Shown: positions 1 to 8,760, counted from the first letter of the stretch. The stretch is 64,000 bases of DNA from Enterobacter kobei (GCF_018323985.1 NZ_AP024590.1:372001-436000), one strand, 5' to 3'. The notes: generated from the sequence alone by a model not told the origin. Numbers and translations are program-made.

Positions 1-101
1 TTACGCTTAGCGAGCCGGATCACGTGTTCGACCGCTTTAACGATTTACTGCCCGTGCTCGGGCTCCCGCACAGCGAGGATCAGGAAGAAAATCATGACTA
101 A
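1..101 (+). CDS. gph: Phosphoglycolate phosphatase, C-terminal end (partial)
   Basis: Only the last 32 codons are in the window, read in frame from base 3 to the TAA at 99-101. The residues (EPDHVFDRFNDLLPVLGLP) match the tail of enterobacterial Gph, the HAD-family hydrolase that dephosphorylates 2-phosphoglycolate. The stop overlaps the trpS start by 8 bases, the usual gph-trpS arrangement at the end of the dam operon. The catalytic part lies outside the window. Confidence 0.85.
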   Translation, partial: TLSEPDHVFDRFNDLLPVLGLPHSEDQEENHD

Positions 102-1098
102 GCCCATCGTATTTAGTGGCGCACAGCCTTCAGGTGAACTGACCATCGGTAACTATATGGGTGCGCTGCGTCAGTGGGTAGGTATGCAGGATGATTACCA
201 CTGCATTTACTGCATCGTTGACCTGCATGCCATCACCGCCCGCCAGGATCCTGAAAAGCTGCGTAAAGCCACCCTCGACACACTGGCGCTCTATCTGGCA
301 TGCGGTATCGATCCGGAGAAAAGCACCATCTTCGTACAATCCCATGTGCCTGAGCACGCGCAGCTGGGCTGGGCGCTGAACTGCTACACCTATTTCGGTG
401 AGTTAAGCCGCATGACGCAGTTCAAAGACAAATCAGCGCGCTATTCCGAGAACATCAACGCCGGTCTGTTCGATTATCCGGTGCTGATGGCCGCTGATAT
501 TCTGCTGTATCAGACCAACCAGGTGCCAGTGGGCGAAGATCAGAAGCAGCACCTTGAGCTGAGCCGCGATATTGCACAGCGCTTCAATGCCATTTACGGC
601 GACGTCTTCAAAGTGCCGGAACCTTTTATTCCGAAATCCGGCGCGCGCGTAATGTCCCTGCTTGAGCCGACGAAAAAAATGTCCAAGTCCGACGATAACC
701 GCAACAACGTTATCGGCCTGCTGGAAGATCCGAAGGCGGTAGTGAAGAAGATCAAACGTGCTGTAACCGACTCCGATGAGCCGGCAGTCGTGCGCTATGA
801 CGTGCAGAACAAAGCGGGCGTTTCTAACTTGCTGGATATCCTGTCTGCCGTGACCGGTAAGAGCATCCCGGAGCTGGAGCAGCATTTCGAAGGCAAAATG
901 TATGGCCATCTGAAAGGTGAAGTAGCAGAAGCCGTGTCCACTATGCTGACCGAATTACAGGAACGCTATCACCGCTACCGCAATGACGAAGCTTTCCTGC
1001 AAAAGATCATGCGCGAAGGGGCAGAAAAAGCCAGCGCCCATGCCGCCGTGACGCTGAAAAAAGTGTACGAAGCGATTGGTTTCGTCGCGAAGCCGTAA
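94..1098 (+). CDS. trpS: Tryptophanyl-tRNA synthetase
   Basis: This 334-residue protein is the class Ic aminoacyl-tRNA synthetase that charges tRNA-Trp in the cytoplasm. The sequence shows the HIGH-type signature as TIGN at residues 17-20 and the KMSKS loop exactly at 195-199. The GEDQKQHLELSRD segment around 147-159 is typical of the Rossmann catalytic core. Length equals the E. coli enzyme. The start overlaps the end of gph, so translation is probably coupled, and the gene is the last of the upstream operon; a REP pair follows directly. Nothing unusual is seen. Confidence 0.97.
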   Translation: MTKPIVFSGAQPSGELTIGNYMGALRQWVGMQDDYHCIYCIVDLHAITARQDPEKLRKATLDTLALYLACGIDPEKSTIFVQSHVPEHAQLGWALNCYTYFGELSRMTQFKDKSARYSENINAGLFDYPVLMAADILLYQTNQVPVGEDQKQHLELSRDIAQRFNAIYGDVFKVPEPFIPKSGARVMSLLEPTKKMSKSDDNRNNVIGLLEDPKAVVKKIKRAVTDSDEPAVVRYDVQNKAGVSNLLDILSAVTGKSIPELEQHFEGKMYGHLKGEVAEAVSTMLTELQERYHRYRNDEAFLQKIMREGAEKASAHAAVTLKKVYEAIGFVAKP

Positions 1099-1109
1099 CT
1101 GACGTCGAT

Positions 1110-1191
1110 GCCGGATGGCGATGCCAGCGTCTTATCCGGCCTACAGGGTATGTTCGTTGTAGGCCGGATAAGGCGCAGCCGCCATCCGGCG
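1110..1191. repeat. REP pair (BIME) after trpS
   Basis: Two inverted copies of the enterobacterial REP core (GCCGGATGGCG and CGCCATCCGGC at the outer ends, CTTATCCGGCCTAC and GTAGGCCGGATAAG inside) flank a short loop. Such elements are transcribed into stable stem-loops and often mark the 3' end of operons. It separates trpS from the yhf operon. Confidence 0.9.
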
Positions 1192-1303
1192 TCTGTCCGA
1201 AACCTTTTTATCCCCGTTATCCCCTCCACAATACAAAAAATGTGAAGCGCCTCGCCGTTTGCACCATCTGCCCTTGCCATATATCTTCATTTTACTGAGG
1301 ATA

Positions 1304-1329
1304 TAAATATTCAATTTAATGAAAATATA
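1304..1329. promoter_or_regulatory. Inverted repeat before yhfZ, probable operator (copy 1)
   Basis: The left arm TAAATATTCA and the right arm TGAAAATATA are separated by 6 bases. The right arm has two mismatches to a perfect palindrome. The same left arm and spacing recur at 2640-2665. The site ends two bases before the yhfZ ATG. A weak promoter can be read across it: -35-like TTTACT at 1291-1296, 18 bases, then -10-like TTTAAT at 1315-1320, so a bound protein would block RNA polymerase. The promoter reading is inference. Confidence 0.6.
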
Positions 1330-1331
1330 CC

Positions 1332-2237
1332 ATGCGCCGGACATTTATTAAGAAAGAAGGGGTGGTACTCACCACCCTGGCCCGTTACCTGCTTGGAGAG
1401 AAATGCGGTAACCGCCTGAAAACCATTGATGAACTGGCAAGTGAATGCCATTCCTCCGTGGGCCTTACCCAGGCGGCATTGAAAACGCTGGAATCATCGG
1501 GTGCCATCCGTATTGAACGACGCGGGCGTAACGGCAGTTATCTGGTCGAGATGGATAACCGTACCTTGCTGAAGCATGTCGATATTAACAACGTCGTCTG
1601 TGCGATGCCGCTGCCCTATACCCGCCTGTATGAAGGGCTGGCGAGCGGGCTGAAAGCCCAGTTCGACGGCATCCCGTTTTATTACGCCCATATGCGCGGG
1701 GCGGATATTCGCGTGGAGTGCCTGCAAAACGGCGTGTACGACATGGCGGTGGTGTCCCGGCTGGCAGCGGAAAGCTATCTGGCACAGGACGGTTTGCGTA
1801 TCGCGCTGGCGCTGGGGCCGCATACCTACGTCGGCGAACACCAGCTTATCTGCCGCAAGGGTGAGAGCGGCGGCGTGAAGCGCGTCGGGCTGGATAACCA
1901 CTCGGCGGATCAGAAAATCATGACCGAAGCCTGTTTTGGCGGTCAGGATGTGGAACTGATTGATCTGCCGTATCACGAAAGCCTCCAGCGCATTGCGAAA
2001 GGCGATGTGGATGCGGTGATCTGGAACGTAGCGGCAGAAGCCGAGCTGGCCGTGTTGGGACTTGAAGCCACACCACTGACCGACGATCCGCGTTTCTTGC
2101 AGGCAACGGAGGCCGTGGTGCTGATCCGCGCAGACGACTACCCGATGCTGCAACTGTTGCGTGCGGTGGTCGACAAAGCGGCGCTGCTTGCCCATCAACA
2201 GCGCGTCGCAAACGGCGAACAGGAACCGAGTTATTAA
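1332..2237 (+). CDS. yhfZ: Putative transcriptional regulator YhfZ
   Basis: The 301-residue protein closely matches E. coli YhfZ. The first ~70 residues look like a GntR-type winged helix (a TIDELASECHSS recognition region, then an IRIERRGRNGSYL wing). The remainder resembles a periplasmic-binding-protein-like effector domain of the kind found in LysR proteins. It heads the yhf operon and is the best candidate to bind the inverted repeats at 1304 and 2640. The ATG at 1332 has no clear Shine-Dalgarno sequence and follows the operator by two bases, so the message may have almost no leader. A GTG start ten codons downstream is possible but has poor spacing. The effector is unknown. Confidence 0.88.
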   Translation: MRRTFIKKEGVVLTTLARYLLGEKCGNRLKTIDELASECHSSVGLTQAALKTLESSGAIRIERRGRNGSYLVEMDNRTLLKHVDINNVVCAMPLPYTRLYEGLASGLKAQFDGIPFYYAHMRGADIRVECLQNGVYDMAVVSRLAAESYLAQDGLRIALALGPHTYVGEHQLICRKGESGGVKRVGLDNHSADQKIMTEACFGGQDVELIDLPYHESLQRIAKGDVDAVIWNVAAEAELAVLGLEATPLTDDPRFLQATEAVVLIRADDYPMLQLLRAVVDKAALLAHQQRVANGEQEPSY

Positions 2238-2247
2238 AGGCGGCTTT

Positions 2248-2610
2248 ATGGAAAACAGACTCAATCTGCTGTGCGAGGCGGGTGTCATCGACAAACCGGT
2301 GTGCAATACCATGCTGCGGGTTGTCAGGCGACTGGAAACAGAGTGGCGTCTACCGGTACGCACCGAGCAGGGCGCGATGGCGATAACCCATATGGCGAGC
2401 GCGCTCATGCGCAGCCGTCGTGGAGAAGTGATTGAACCGCTGGATGCTGAACTGCTGGCGGACATGGCGCAATCTCCTTCCTGGCCCGCCATTTTACAGG
2501 CGCATAAAGCGCTGCTGAAAGAGTGCGATGTCAGGCTCCACACCAGTGAAGAAGGCTATCTGCTGGCGAACCTGTACGGACTGTGGATGGCCGCGCAGGA
2601 CAACGTCTGA
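2248..2610 (+). CDS. yhfY: PRD-domain protein YhfY
   Basis: The 120-residue protein has the length of E. coli YhfY. It resembles a single PTS-regulation domain (PRD): all-helical, with a conserved histidine in an ITHMASALMRS segment around residue 49. PRDs are normally phosphorylated by PTS proteins and fused to regulators. Here the domain stands alone 10 bases after yhfZ, which suggests it modulates YhfZ or another operon function. I chose the ATG at 2248 because homologues begin MENRL; a longer reading frame would run back into yhfZ. The function has not been shown as far as I know. Confidence 0.82.
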   Translation: MENRLNLLCEAGVIDKPVCNTMLRVVRRLETEWRLPVRTEQGAMAITHMASALMRSRRGEVIEPLDAELLADMAQSPSWPAILQAHKALLKECDVRLHTSEEGYLLANLYGLWMAAQDNV

Positions 2611-2639
2611 GAAATGAGGAAGATCGGCGTACTGCACCT

Positions 2640-2665
2640 TAAATATTCAGAAAAATGAATATTTA
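2640..2665. promoter_or_regulatory. Perfect inverted repeat before yhfX, probable operator (copy 2)
   Basis: The arms TAAATATTCA and TGAATATTTA are exact reverse complements, separated by 6 bases (GAAAAA). The site lies in the 83-base gap between yhfY and yhfX and ends 28 bases before the yhfX ATG. It shares its left arm and spacing with the imperfect copy at 1304-1329. No run of T follows, so an intrinsic terminator is unlikely. A second, internal control point in the yhf operon is the simplest reading. Confidence 0.65.
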
Positions 2666-2693
2666 GCCGAAGGATCAGAAACGAGGCAATCCG

Positions 2694-3857
2694 ATGTTTA
2701 TACATGCACTGAAACGCCAGAACCCTGCTCTTATCACTGCCGCTGTCGATTTGTGGCAACAAGGAAAAATTGCGCCGGACAGCTGGGTCATTGATGTCGA
2801 CCAGGTGATGGAAAATGGCCGACGTCTGCTGGCGGTGGCGCAGGAGCAGGGCATCGAACTTTATCTGATGACCAAGCAGCTCGGGCGTAATCCCTGGCTG
2901 GCGGAGAAGCTCCTGCAACTGGGGTACGCCGGTATCGTGGTCGTCGATTACAAAGAGAGCCGTGTGATGCGCCGCGCCGGGCTGCCGGTGGCGCATCAGG
3001 GGCATCTGGTGCAAATCCCCTCCCGGCAGGTCAGCGACGCGGTGGCGCAAGGGACGGATGTCATCACGCTCTATTCACTGGAAAAAGCGCGCGAAGTTTC
3101 GGCGGCCGCCGTAAAAGCAGGTCGTGAACAGAAGGTGATGCTCAAAGTCTACGGCGAAGATGATTTTCTCTACCCGGGCCAGGAGAGTGGCTTTCCGCTG
3201 TTCGGTCTGACGGACATGGCGGCTGAAATTCGCCGTCTCCCCGGCCTACGGCTGATCGGATTAACCCATTTTCCCTGCCTGCTGTGGGATGAGCAATCCG
3301 CACAGACGGTGCCAACGCCAAATCTGCATACGCTGGTCGCCGCCCGACGGCAACTGGCAGACGCGGGGATCGCCATCGAACAGCTTAACGCGCCTTCCGC
3401 CAGCAGCTGCGCCTCGCTACCACTGCTGGCGAAATACGGCGTGACCCATGCCGAGCCGGGGCATGCGCTGACCGGCACCCTGCCTGCCAATCAACAGGGT
3501 GATCAGCCTGAACGTATCGCCATGCTCTGGCTGAGCGAAATTTCACACCATTTTCGTGGCGACAGTTACTGCTATGGCGGTGGTTATTATCGTCGCGGCC
3601 ATGCACAAAACGCGCTGGTGTTCACGCCCGGCACTGACACGCCCGTGGCAACGACCCTGAAGGCCGTGGATGTCAGCAGCATTGATTATTACCTGCCGCT
3701 GGCGGGTGAGCACCCGGTCGGCAGTGCGGTCGTGTTTTGCTTCCGTACGCAGATCTTCGTGACGCGCAGCGATGTGGTGCTGGTGTCCGGTATTCAGCGC
3801 GGCGCGGCACACATTGTCGCCCGTTACGACAGTCTCGGAAACGTTCTGGAGGAGTAA
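2694..3857 (+). CDS. yhfX: Putative PLP-dependent alanine-racemase-like protein YhfX
   Basis: This 387-residue protein matches E. coli YhfX. The N-terminal half looks like the TIM-barrel fold III domain of alanine racemase and D-amino-acid enzymes. A lysine in LMTKQLGRNPW (K61) sits where the PLP Schiff-base lysine is expected. The C-terminal part carries a glycine-rich CYGGGYYRRGH segment. The reaction is not established. It is followed by yhfW with a TAATG overlap (stop and start share one base), so the two are translated together. Its own upstream inverted repeat suggests it can be regulated separately from yhfZY. Confidence 0.85.
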   Translation: MFIHALKRQNPALITAAVDLWQQGKIAPDSWVIDVDQVMENGRRLLAVAQEQGIELYLMTKQLGRNPWLAEKLLQLGYAGIVVVDYKESRVMRRAGLPVAHQGHLVQIPSRQVSDAVAQGTDVITLYSLEKAREVSAAAVKAGREQKVMLKVYGEDDFLYPGQESGFPLFGLTDMAAEIRRLPGLRLIGLTHFPCLLWDEQSAQTVPTPNLHTLVAARRQLADAGIAIEQLNAPSASSCASLPLLAKYGVTHAEPGHALTGTLPANQQGDQPERIAMLWLSEISHHFRGDSYCYGGGYYRRGHAQNALVFTPGTDTPVATTLKAVDVSSIDYYLPLAGEHPVGSAVVFCFRTQIFVTRSDVVLVSGIQRGAAHIVARYDSLGNVLEE

Positions 3858-5083
3858 TGGCGCGATGTGTGGTGTTGGTTATCGACAGCTTTGGGGTCGG
3901 CGCAATGAACGATGTGGCGCGGGTAAGGCCACAGGATGCAGGGGCGAATACCTGCGGGCATATCCTCGCCCGGTTGCCGCACTTATCGCTGCCGACGCTG
4001 GAAAAGCTGGGGCTTATTAATGCGCTGGGCTATACGCCGGGGGCGATGAAACCCTCTGCTACAGCGGTATGGGGTGTGGCGGAATTACAGCACGAAGGCG
4101 GCGATACCTTTATGGGTCATCAGGAGATTTTAGGTACCCGCCCGCAGGCACCGCTGCGCATGCCGTTCAGCGAGGTGATAGATCCTGTCGAAAGCGCGCT
4201 GAAAGACGCAGGCTGGCAGGTGGAGCGGCGCGGCGGCGATCTGGCATTTTTGTGGGTAAACCAGACGGTGGCGGTAGGGGATAACCTCGAAGCGGATTTA
4301 GGCCAGGTCTACAACGTGACGGCCAATCTCTCTGCCATCCCTTTTGCGCAAGTGCAGAATATCGGACGTGTGGTGCGTGAGCAGGTTCAGGTGGGACGCG
4401 TCATCGCCTTTGGCGGCGCGCTGGCAGACAGCCAGCGGATTCTGGATGCGGTGGAGACAAAAGAGGCGCGCTTTATCGGTATCAATGCGCCGCGCTCCGG
4501 TGCCTATGAAAAGGGTTTTCAGGTGATGCATATGGGGTATGGCGTGGATGCCAGGGCGCAGGTGCCCCACAAGCTCCATGAAGCGGGCATCCCCACCGTT
4601 CTGGTGGGCAAAGTAGCGGACATTGTCAGTAATCCGCATGGCCGCAGCTGGCAAAATCTGGTGGACAGCCAGCGCATCATGGACATCACGCTTGAGGAAT
4701 TTAACGCCCATTCGACTGTGTTTATCTGCACCAATATCCAGGAAACCGATCTCGCTGGTCATGCCGAAGATGTGGCCCGTTACGCTGACCGCCTGCAGCT
4801 CGTCGACCGCAATCTTGCGCTGCTAATGGCGGCAATGACGCAGGAAGATTGTCTGATCGTCATGGCCGATCACGGTAACGATCCAACCATTGGTCACAGC
4901 CATCACACCCGCGAAGTGGTGCCGGTGCTGGTGTATCAGCCGGGGATGGCACCTGCCCGGCTGGGCGTTCGCACCACCTTGTCTGATGTGGGGGCGACAG
5001 TTTGTGAATTTTTCGGCGCGGCACCGCCGCAAAACGGCACTTCATTTCTTTCGGCACTGCGACTGACAGGAGACGCGCGATGA
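3857..5083 (+). CDS. yhfW: Phosphopentomutase-like metalloenzyme YhfW
   Basis: The 408-residue protein belongs to the alkaline-phosphatase superfamily and most resembles phosphopentomutase (DeoB). Visible metal and phosphate motifs are VIDSFGVGA with D10, NTCGH with T32 as the likely phosphorylated residue, an ETDLAGHAED segment, and ADHGND at 337-342 followed by GHSHHTRE at 346-353. The substrate is unknown but is probably a phosphorylated metabolite, given the family. I used the ATG at 3857, which overlaps the yhfX stop and gives the E. coli length. The stop overlaps php by an ATGA. Confidence 0.87.
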   Translation: MARCVVLVIDSFGVGAMNDVARVRPQDAGANTCGHILARLPHLSLPTLEKLGLINALGYTPGAMKPSATAVWGVAELQHEGGDTFMGHQEILGTRPQAPLRMPFSEVIDPVESALKDAGWQVERRGGDLAFLWVNQTVAVGDNLEADLGQVYNVTANLSAIPFAQVQNIGRVVREQVQVGRVIAFGGALADSQRILDAVETKEARFIGINAPRSGAYEKGFQVMHMGYGVDARAQVPHKLHEAGIPTVLVGKVADIVSNPHGRSWQNLVDSQRIMDITLEEFNAHSTVFICTNIQETDLAGHAEDVARYADRLQLVDRNLALLMAAMTQEDCLIVMADHGNDPTIGHSHHTREVVPVLVYQPGMAPARLGVRTTLSDVGATVCEFFGAAPPQNGTSFLSALRLTGDAR

Positions 5084-5958
5084 ATTTTGACCCGACGGGT
5101 TACACCTATGCCCATGAGCATCTGCATATCGATCTCTCCGGCTTCAAGAATAACCCTGACTGCCGCCTGGATCAGTACGATCTGATCTGCCAGGAAATGC
5201 GCGAACTGCGCGCCGCAGGCGTAAGCAACGTGATTGAGATGTCCAACCGCTATATGGGGCGTAACCCACAGTTTTTGCTTGATATTATGCGCGATAGCGG
5301 TATGCATGTCGTGGCCTGCACGGGGTATTACCAGGATGCCTTTTTCCCGGAACATGTCACTACCCGCAGCGTGGCGCAACTGGCGCAGGAGATGGTGGAT
5401 GAGATTGTTATCGGTATTGATGGCACCGATCTGAAGGCGGGCATCATCGCCGAGATTGGCTCCAGCGAAGGGGTGATCACCCCGCGTGAGGAAAAGGTGT
5501 TTATCGCCGCCGCGCGGGCGCACAACGAAACCGGACGCCCCATCTCGACCCATACCTCTTTCAGTACCATGGGGCTTGAGCAACTGGCGCTGCTAAAGGC
5601 TCAGGGCGTCGATCTGTCCCGCGTGGTTATCGGCCATTGCGATCTGAAAGATAACCTCGACAACATCTTACGCATGATCGATCTGGGCGCGTATGTGCAG
5701 TTCGATACCATCGGTAAAAACAACTACTACCCGGACGAAAAACGCATCGGCATGCTGCACGCGTTGCGTGACCATGGATTGCTGAACCGCGTCATGCTCT
5801 CGATGGATATTACCCGCCGTTCCCATTTAAAAGCCAACGGCGGCACTGGCTACGGCTATCTGTTGACCTCATTTATCCCACAGCTGCGCCACTGCGGATT
5901 CTCTCAGGCCGATGTGGACATCATGTTGCGCGATAACCCCTCACAATTTTTCCAATAA
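5080..5958 (+). CDS. php: Phosphotriesterase homology protein
   Basis: This 292-residue member of the amidohydrolase superfamily keeps all metal ligands of E. coli PHP: H12 and H14 (HEH), E125 in place of the usual carboxylated lysine, H158, H186 and D243. Relatives hydrolyse lactones or phosphoesters. The natural substrate of PHP is unknown. Its position between a phosphomutase-like enzyme and YhfU implies that it opens or hydrolyses an intermediate of the same pathway. The ATG overlaps the yhfW stop (ATGA), so the two are coupled. Confidence 0.92.
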   Translation: MNFDPTGYTYAHEHLHIDLSGFKNNPDCRLDQYDLICQEMRELRAAGVSNVIEMSNRYMGRNPQFLLDIMRDSGMHVVACTGYYQDAFFPEHVTTRSVAQLAQEMVDEIVIGIDGTDLKAGIIAEIGSSEGVITPREEKVFIAAARAHNETGRPISTHTSFSTMGLEQLALLKAQGVDLSRVVIGHCDLKDNLDNILRMIDLGAYVQFDTIGKNNYYPDEKRIGMLHALRDHGLLNRVMLSMDITRRSHLKANGGTGYGYLLTSFIPQLRHCGFSQADVDIMLRDNPSQFFQ

Positions 5959-5968
5959 GGACCGACTC

Positions 5969-6322
5969 ATGAAAAAGATTGGCGTTGCTGGCTTACAGCG
6001 TGAGCAGATTAAAAAGACCATCGAAACGGCGGCTCCGGGCTGCTTTGAGGTGTTCATCCACAACGACATGGATGCGGCGATGAAGGTAAAAGCGGGACAG
6101 CTGGATTATTACATTGGTGCCTGCAACACGGGCGCGGGTGCCGCGTTGTCGATTGCCATTGCGGTGATTGGCTACAACAAAAGCTGCACCATCGCGAAGC
6201 CGGGCATTAAAGCGAAAGACGAACATATCGCCAAAATGATTGCGGAAGGGAAGGTGGCATTTGGCCTCTCCGTCGAGCATGTAGAACATGCGATCCCGAT
6301 GCTGGTTAACCATCTGAAATAA
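5969..6322 (+). CDS. yhfU: Small conserved protein YhfU (DUF2620-type)
   Basis: This 117-residue protein equals E. coli YhfU in length. It begins with MKKIGVAGLQREQIKK and has a glycine-rich YYIGACNTGAGAALSIAIA stretch around residues 47-65 that could be a ligand-binding loop. I know of no reaction for the family. I chose the ATG at 5969, preceded by AAGGA, over a longer frame that would run into php. It sits immediately before the membrane protein YhfT and may work with it. Confidence 0.8.
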   Translation: MKKIGVAGLQREQIKKTIETAAPGCFEVFIHNDMDAAMKVKAGQLDYYIGACNTGAGAALSIAIAVIGYNKSCTIAKPGIKAKDEHIAKMIAEGKVAFGLSVEHVEHAIPMLVNHLK

Positions 6323-6334
6323 AAGGGCGCGATT

Positions 6335-7645
6335 ATGGATCTGTATATTCAGATTATCGTGGTGGCTTGTCTGACGGGGATGACGTCGCTGCTGGCGCAC
6401 CGCTCGGCCGCCGTGTTCCATGACGGTATCCGGCCCATTTTGCCCCAGCTGATTGAGGGCTATATGAACCGCCGCGAAGCGGGGAGCATCGCCTTTGGCC
6501 TGAGTATCGGCTTTGTGGCCTCGGTGGGCATCTCCTTCACTCTCAAGACGGGTCTGCTCAATGCGTGGCTGCTGTTCCTGCCGACGGATATTCTCGGCGT
6601 GCTGGCGGCAAACAGTCTGCTGGCGTTTGGCCTGGGCGCTGTCTGGGGTGTGCTGCTGCTGACCTGCCTGCTGCCAGTTAACCAATTGCTGACGGCATTG
6701 CCTGTGGATGTGCTGGGGAGCCTTGGCGAACTCAGCTCGCCGGTGGTTTCCGCCTTCGCTCTTTTTCCGCTGGTGGCGATCTTTTACCAGTTTGGGTGGA
6801 AGCACAGCCTGCTGGCTGCCGTAGTGGTACTGATGACCCGCGTGCTGGTGGTGCGTTACTTGCCACATCTCAATCCGGAATCGATTGAGATTTTCATCGG
6901 TATGCTGATGCTGCTGGCCATCGCCATCGCCATCACGCACGATCTGCGTCAGCGTGGCGATGCGGAGGCCGATACCAGCGGGCTGTCGGTATTTGAGGAA
7001 CGAACGTCGCGCATCATCAAAAACCTGCCTTATATCGCCATTGTCGGGGCGCTGATCGCCGCCGTTGCCAGCATGAAAATTTTTGCCGGCAGCGAGGTGT
7101 CCATTTTTACCCTGGAGAAAGCGTATTCCGTGGGGATCACCCCGGAGCAGTCGCAGACGCTGGTCAATCAGGCGGCACTGGCGGAACTGATGCGCGGGCT
7201 GGGTTTTGTGCCGCTGATCGCCACTACTGCGCTGGCGACGGGCGTCTATGCGGTGGCGGGCTTTACCTTTGTGTATGCCGTCGGTTATCTGGCACCCAAT
7301 CCCTGGCTGGCGGCTATTCTCGGCGCGGTGGTGATTTCCGCAGAAGTGCTGCTGCTGCGTTCAATCGGCAAATGGCTTGGACGCTATCCGTCTGTCCGCA
7401 ACGCCTCGGATAATATTCGCAACGCCATGAATATGCTGATGGAAATGGCGCTGCTGGTCGGTTCAATCTTTGCAGCCATCAAAATGGCGGGTTATACCGG
7501 CTTCTCCATTGCGGTTGCTCTCTATTTCCTCAACGAATCGCTTGGTCGTCCGGTGCAGAAGATGGCGGCCCCGGTGATCGCGGTGATGATCACCGGCATT
7601 GTGCTGAATATTCTCTACTGGGCGGGATTGTTCATTCCCGCCTGA
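6335..7645 (+). CDS. yhfT: Multi-pass inner-membrane protein YhfT, putative transporter
   Basis: The 436-residue, very hydrophobic protein has about ten to twelve predicted membrane spans along its whole length, for example IVVACLTGMTSLLA near the N-terminus and VIAVMITGIVLNILYWAGLF at the C-terminus. It matches E. coli YhfT (434 residues). It is the only membrane protein of the operon and so the likely importer for the compound handled by the enzymes around it. That role is inference; the substrate is unknown. The gene follows yhfU by 12 bases and precedes yhfS by 10. Confidence 0.85.
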   Translation: MDLYIQIIVVACLTGMTSLLAHRSAAVFHDGIRPILPQLIEGYMNRREAGSIAFGLSIGFVASVGISFTLKTGLLNAWLLFLPTDILGVLAANSLLAFGLGAVWGVLLLTCLLPVNQLLTALPVDVLGSLGELSSPVVSAFALFPLVAIFYQFGWKHSLLAAVVVLMTRVLVVRYLPHLNPESIEIFIGMLMLLAIAIAITHDLRQRGDAEADTSGLSVFEERTSRIIKNLPYIAIVGALIAAVASMKIFAGSEVSIFTLEKAYSVGITPEQSQTLVNQAALAELMRGLGFVPLIATTALATGVYAVAGFTFVYAVGYLAPNPWLAAILGAVVISAEVLLLRSIGKWLGRYPSVRNASDNIRNAMNMLMEMALLVGSIFAAIKMAGYTGFSIAVALYFLNESLGRPVQKMAAPVIAVMITGIVLNILYWAGLFIPA

Positions 7646-7655
7646 GGAGGCAAGC

Positions 7656-8753
7656 ATGAAGACATTTCCCCTGAAAAGTTTGTCCCTTGCCGAGGCGCAG
7701 CAAAAGCAGTTTGCGCTGGTGGATACGATTTGCCGTCATTTCCCCGGCGCAGATTTCCTGGCCGGAGGTGATCTGGGGCTGAGTCCGGGGCTGAATCAGC
7801 CACGGATAACGCAGCGTGTGGAAAACGTGCTGGCCGAGGCCTTTCATGCTGAGGCGGCGGTACTGGTGCAGGGGGCGGGAACGGGGGCGATCCGCGCCGC
7901 GCTTGCCGCATTGCTCAGACCCGGCCAGCGTTTGCTGGTGCATGATGCGCCGGTTTATCCAACGTCGCAGGTGATTATCGGGCAAATGGGGATCGTGCTG
8001 GTCAGGGCAGACTTCAATAACCTGGCGGCAACAGAACAGGCCATTACTGAGCACCGTCCCCATGCCGCGCTGGTACAGCATACGCGTCAGCAACCGCAGG
8101 ACAGTTATCGGCTGGCGGAGGTCCTTGAGATGCTGGCGCAGCACGCTGTGCCGACGGTGACCGATGACAATTACGCGGTGATGAAAGTCGATCGTATTGG
8201 CTGCGAATGTGGGGCGACGTTGTCGACATTTTCCTGCTTTAAGCTGTTTGGGCCAGAAGGCGTCGGCGCGGTGGCAGGACAAGCAGAGGCTATCGCCCGT
8301 ATTCGATCAACCCTCTACTCGGGCGGCAGCCAGATCCAGGGGCCGCAGGCGGTGGACGTCCTGCGCGGTCTGGTTTTTGCGCCGGTCATGCACGCGGTGC
8401 AGGCGGGGGTCAGCGAGCGTTTGCTCACGCTGCTGAACAATGGACGCATCCCGGAGGTAAAACAGGCGGTGCTGGCGAATGCGCAGTCAAAGGTGCTCAT
8501 CGTTGAGTTTCATCAGCCGATCGCACAGGCCGTGCTGATTGAGGCGCAAAAACGCGGCGCGCTACCGTATCCGGTAGGCGCAGAATCGAAGTATGAGATC
8601 CCGCCGCTGTTTTATCGGCTTTCAGGGACTTTCCGTGAGGTAAGACCCGAACTCGCGCAGGCGGCGATCCGCATTAACCCAAACCGCAGCGGCGAAGAAA
8701 CGGTGTTACGTATTTTGCACGAGAGCATAAAGCAAGCCATAGCCGGTCACTGA
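7656..8753 (+). CDS. yhfS: Putative PLP-dependent enzyme YhfS (fold type I)
   Basis: The 365-residue protein matches E. coli YhfS (361). It has the layout of fold type I PLP enzymes: AEAAVLVQGAGTGAIRAAL near residue 70 for phosphate binding, TDDNYAVMKVD for the ring-stacking aspartate region, and the likely Schiff-base lysine K196 in TFSCFKLFGPEG. With YhfX it makes two PLP-type enzymes in one operon, which points to amino-acid or amino-sugar chemistry. The substrate is unknown. It is the last gene of the operon, ending just before a strong terminator. In E. coli K-12 the frl genes lie next; here yhfL follows at once. Confidence 0.86.
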   Translation: MKTFPLKSLSLAEAQQKQFALVDTICRHFPGADFLAGGDLGLSPGLNQPRITQRVENVLAEAFHAEAAVLVQGAGTGAIRAALAALLRPGQRLLVHDAPVYPTSQVIIGQMGIVLVRADFNNLAATEQAITEHRPHAALVQHTRQQPQDSYRLAEVLEMLAQHAVPTVTDDNYAVMKVDRIGCECGATLSTFSCFKLFGPEGVGAVAGQAEAIARIRSTLYSGGSQIQGPQAVDVLRGLVFAPVMHAVQAGVSERLLTLLNNGRIPEVKQAVLANAQSKVLIVEFHQPIAQAVLIEAQKRGALPYPVGAESKYEIPPLFYRLSGTFREVRPELAQAAIRINPNRSGEETVLRILHESIKQAIAGH

Positions 8754-8760
8754 CAGGCGT

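Noticed and set aside
1494..2543. 349-codon open frame antisense to yhfZ and yhfY
   Set aside because: It spans two real genes that match E. coli proteins and has no ribosome site or family features.
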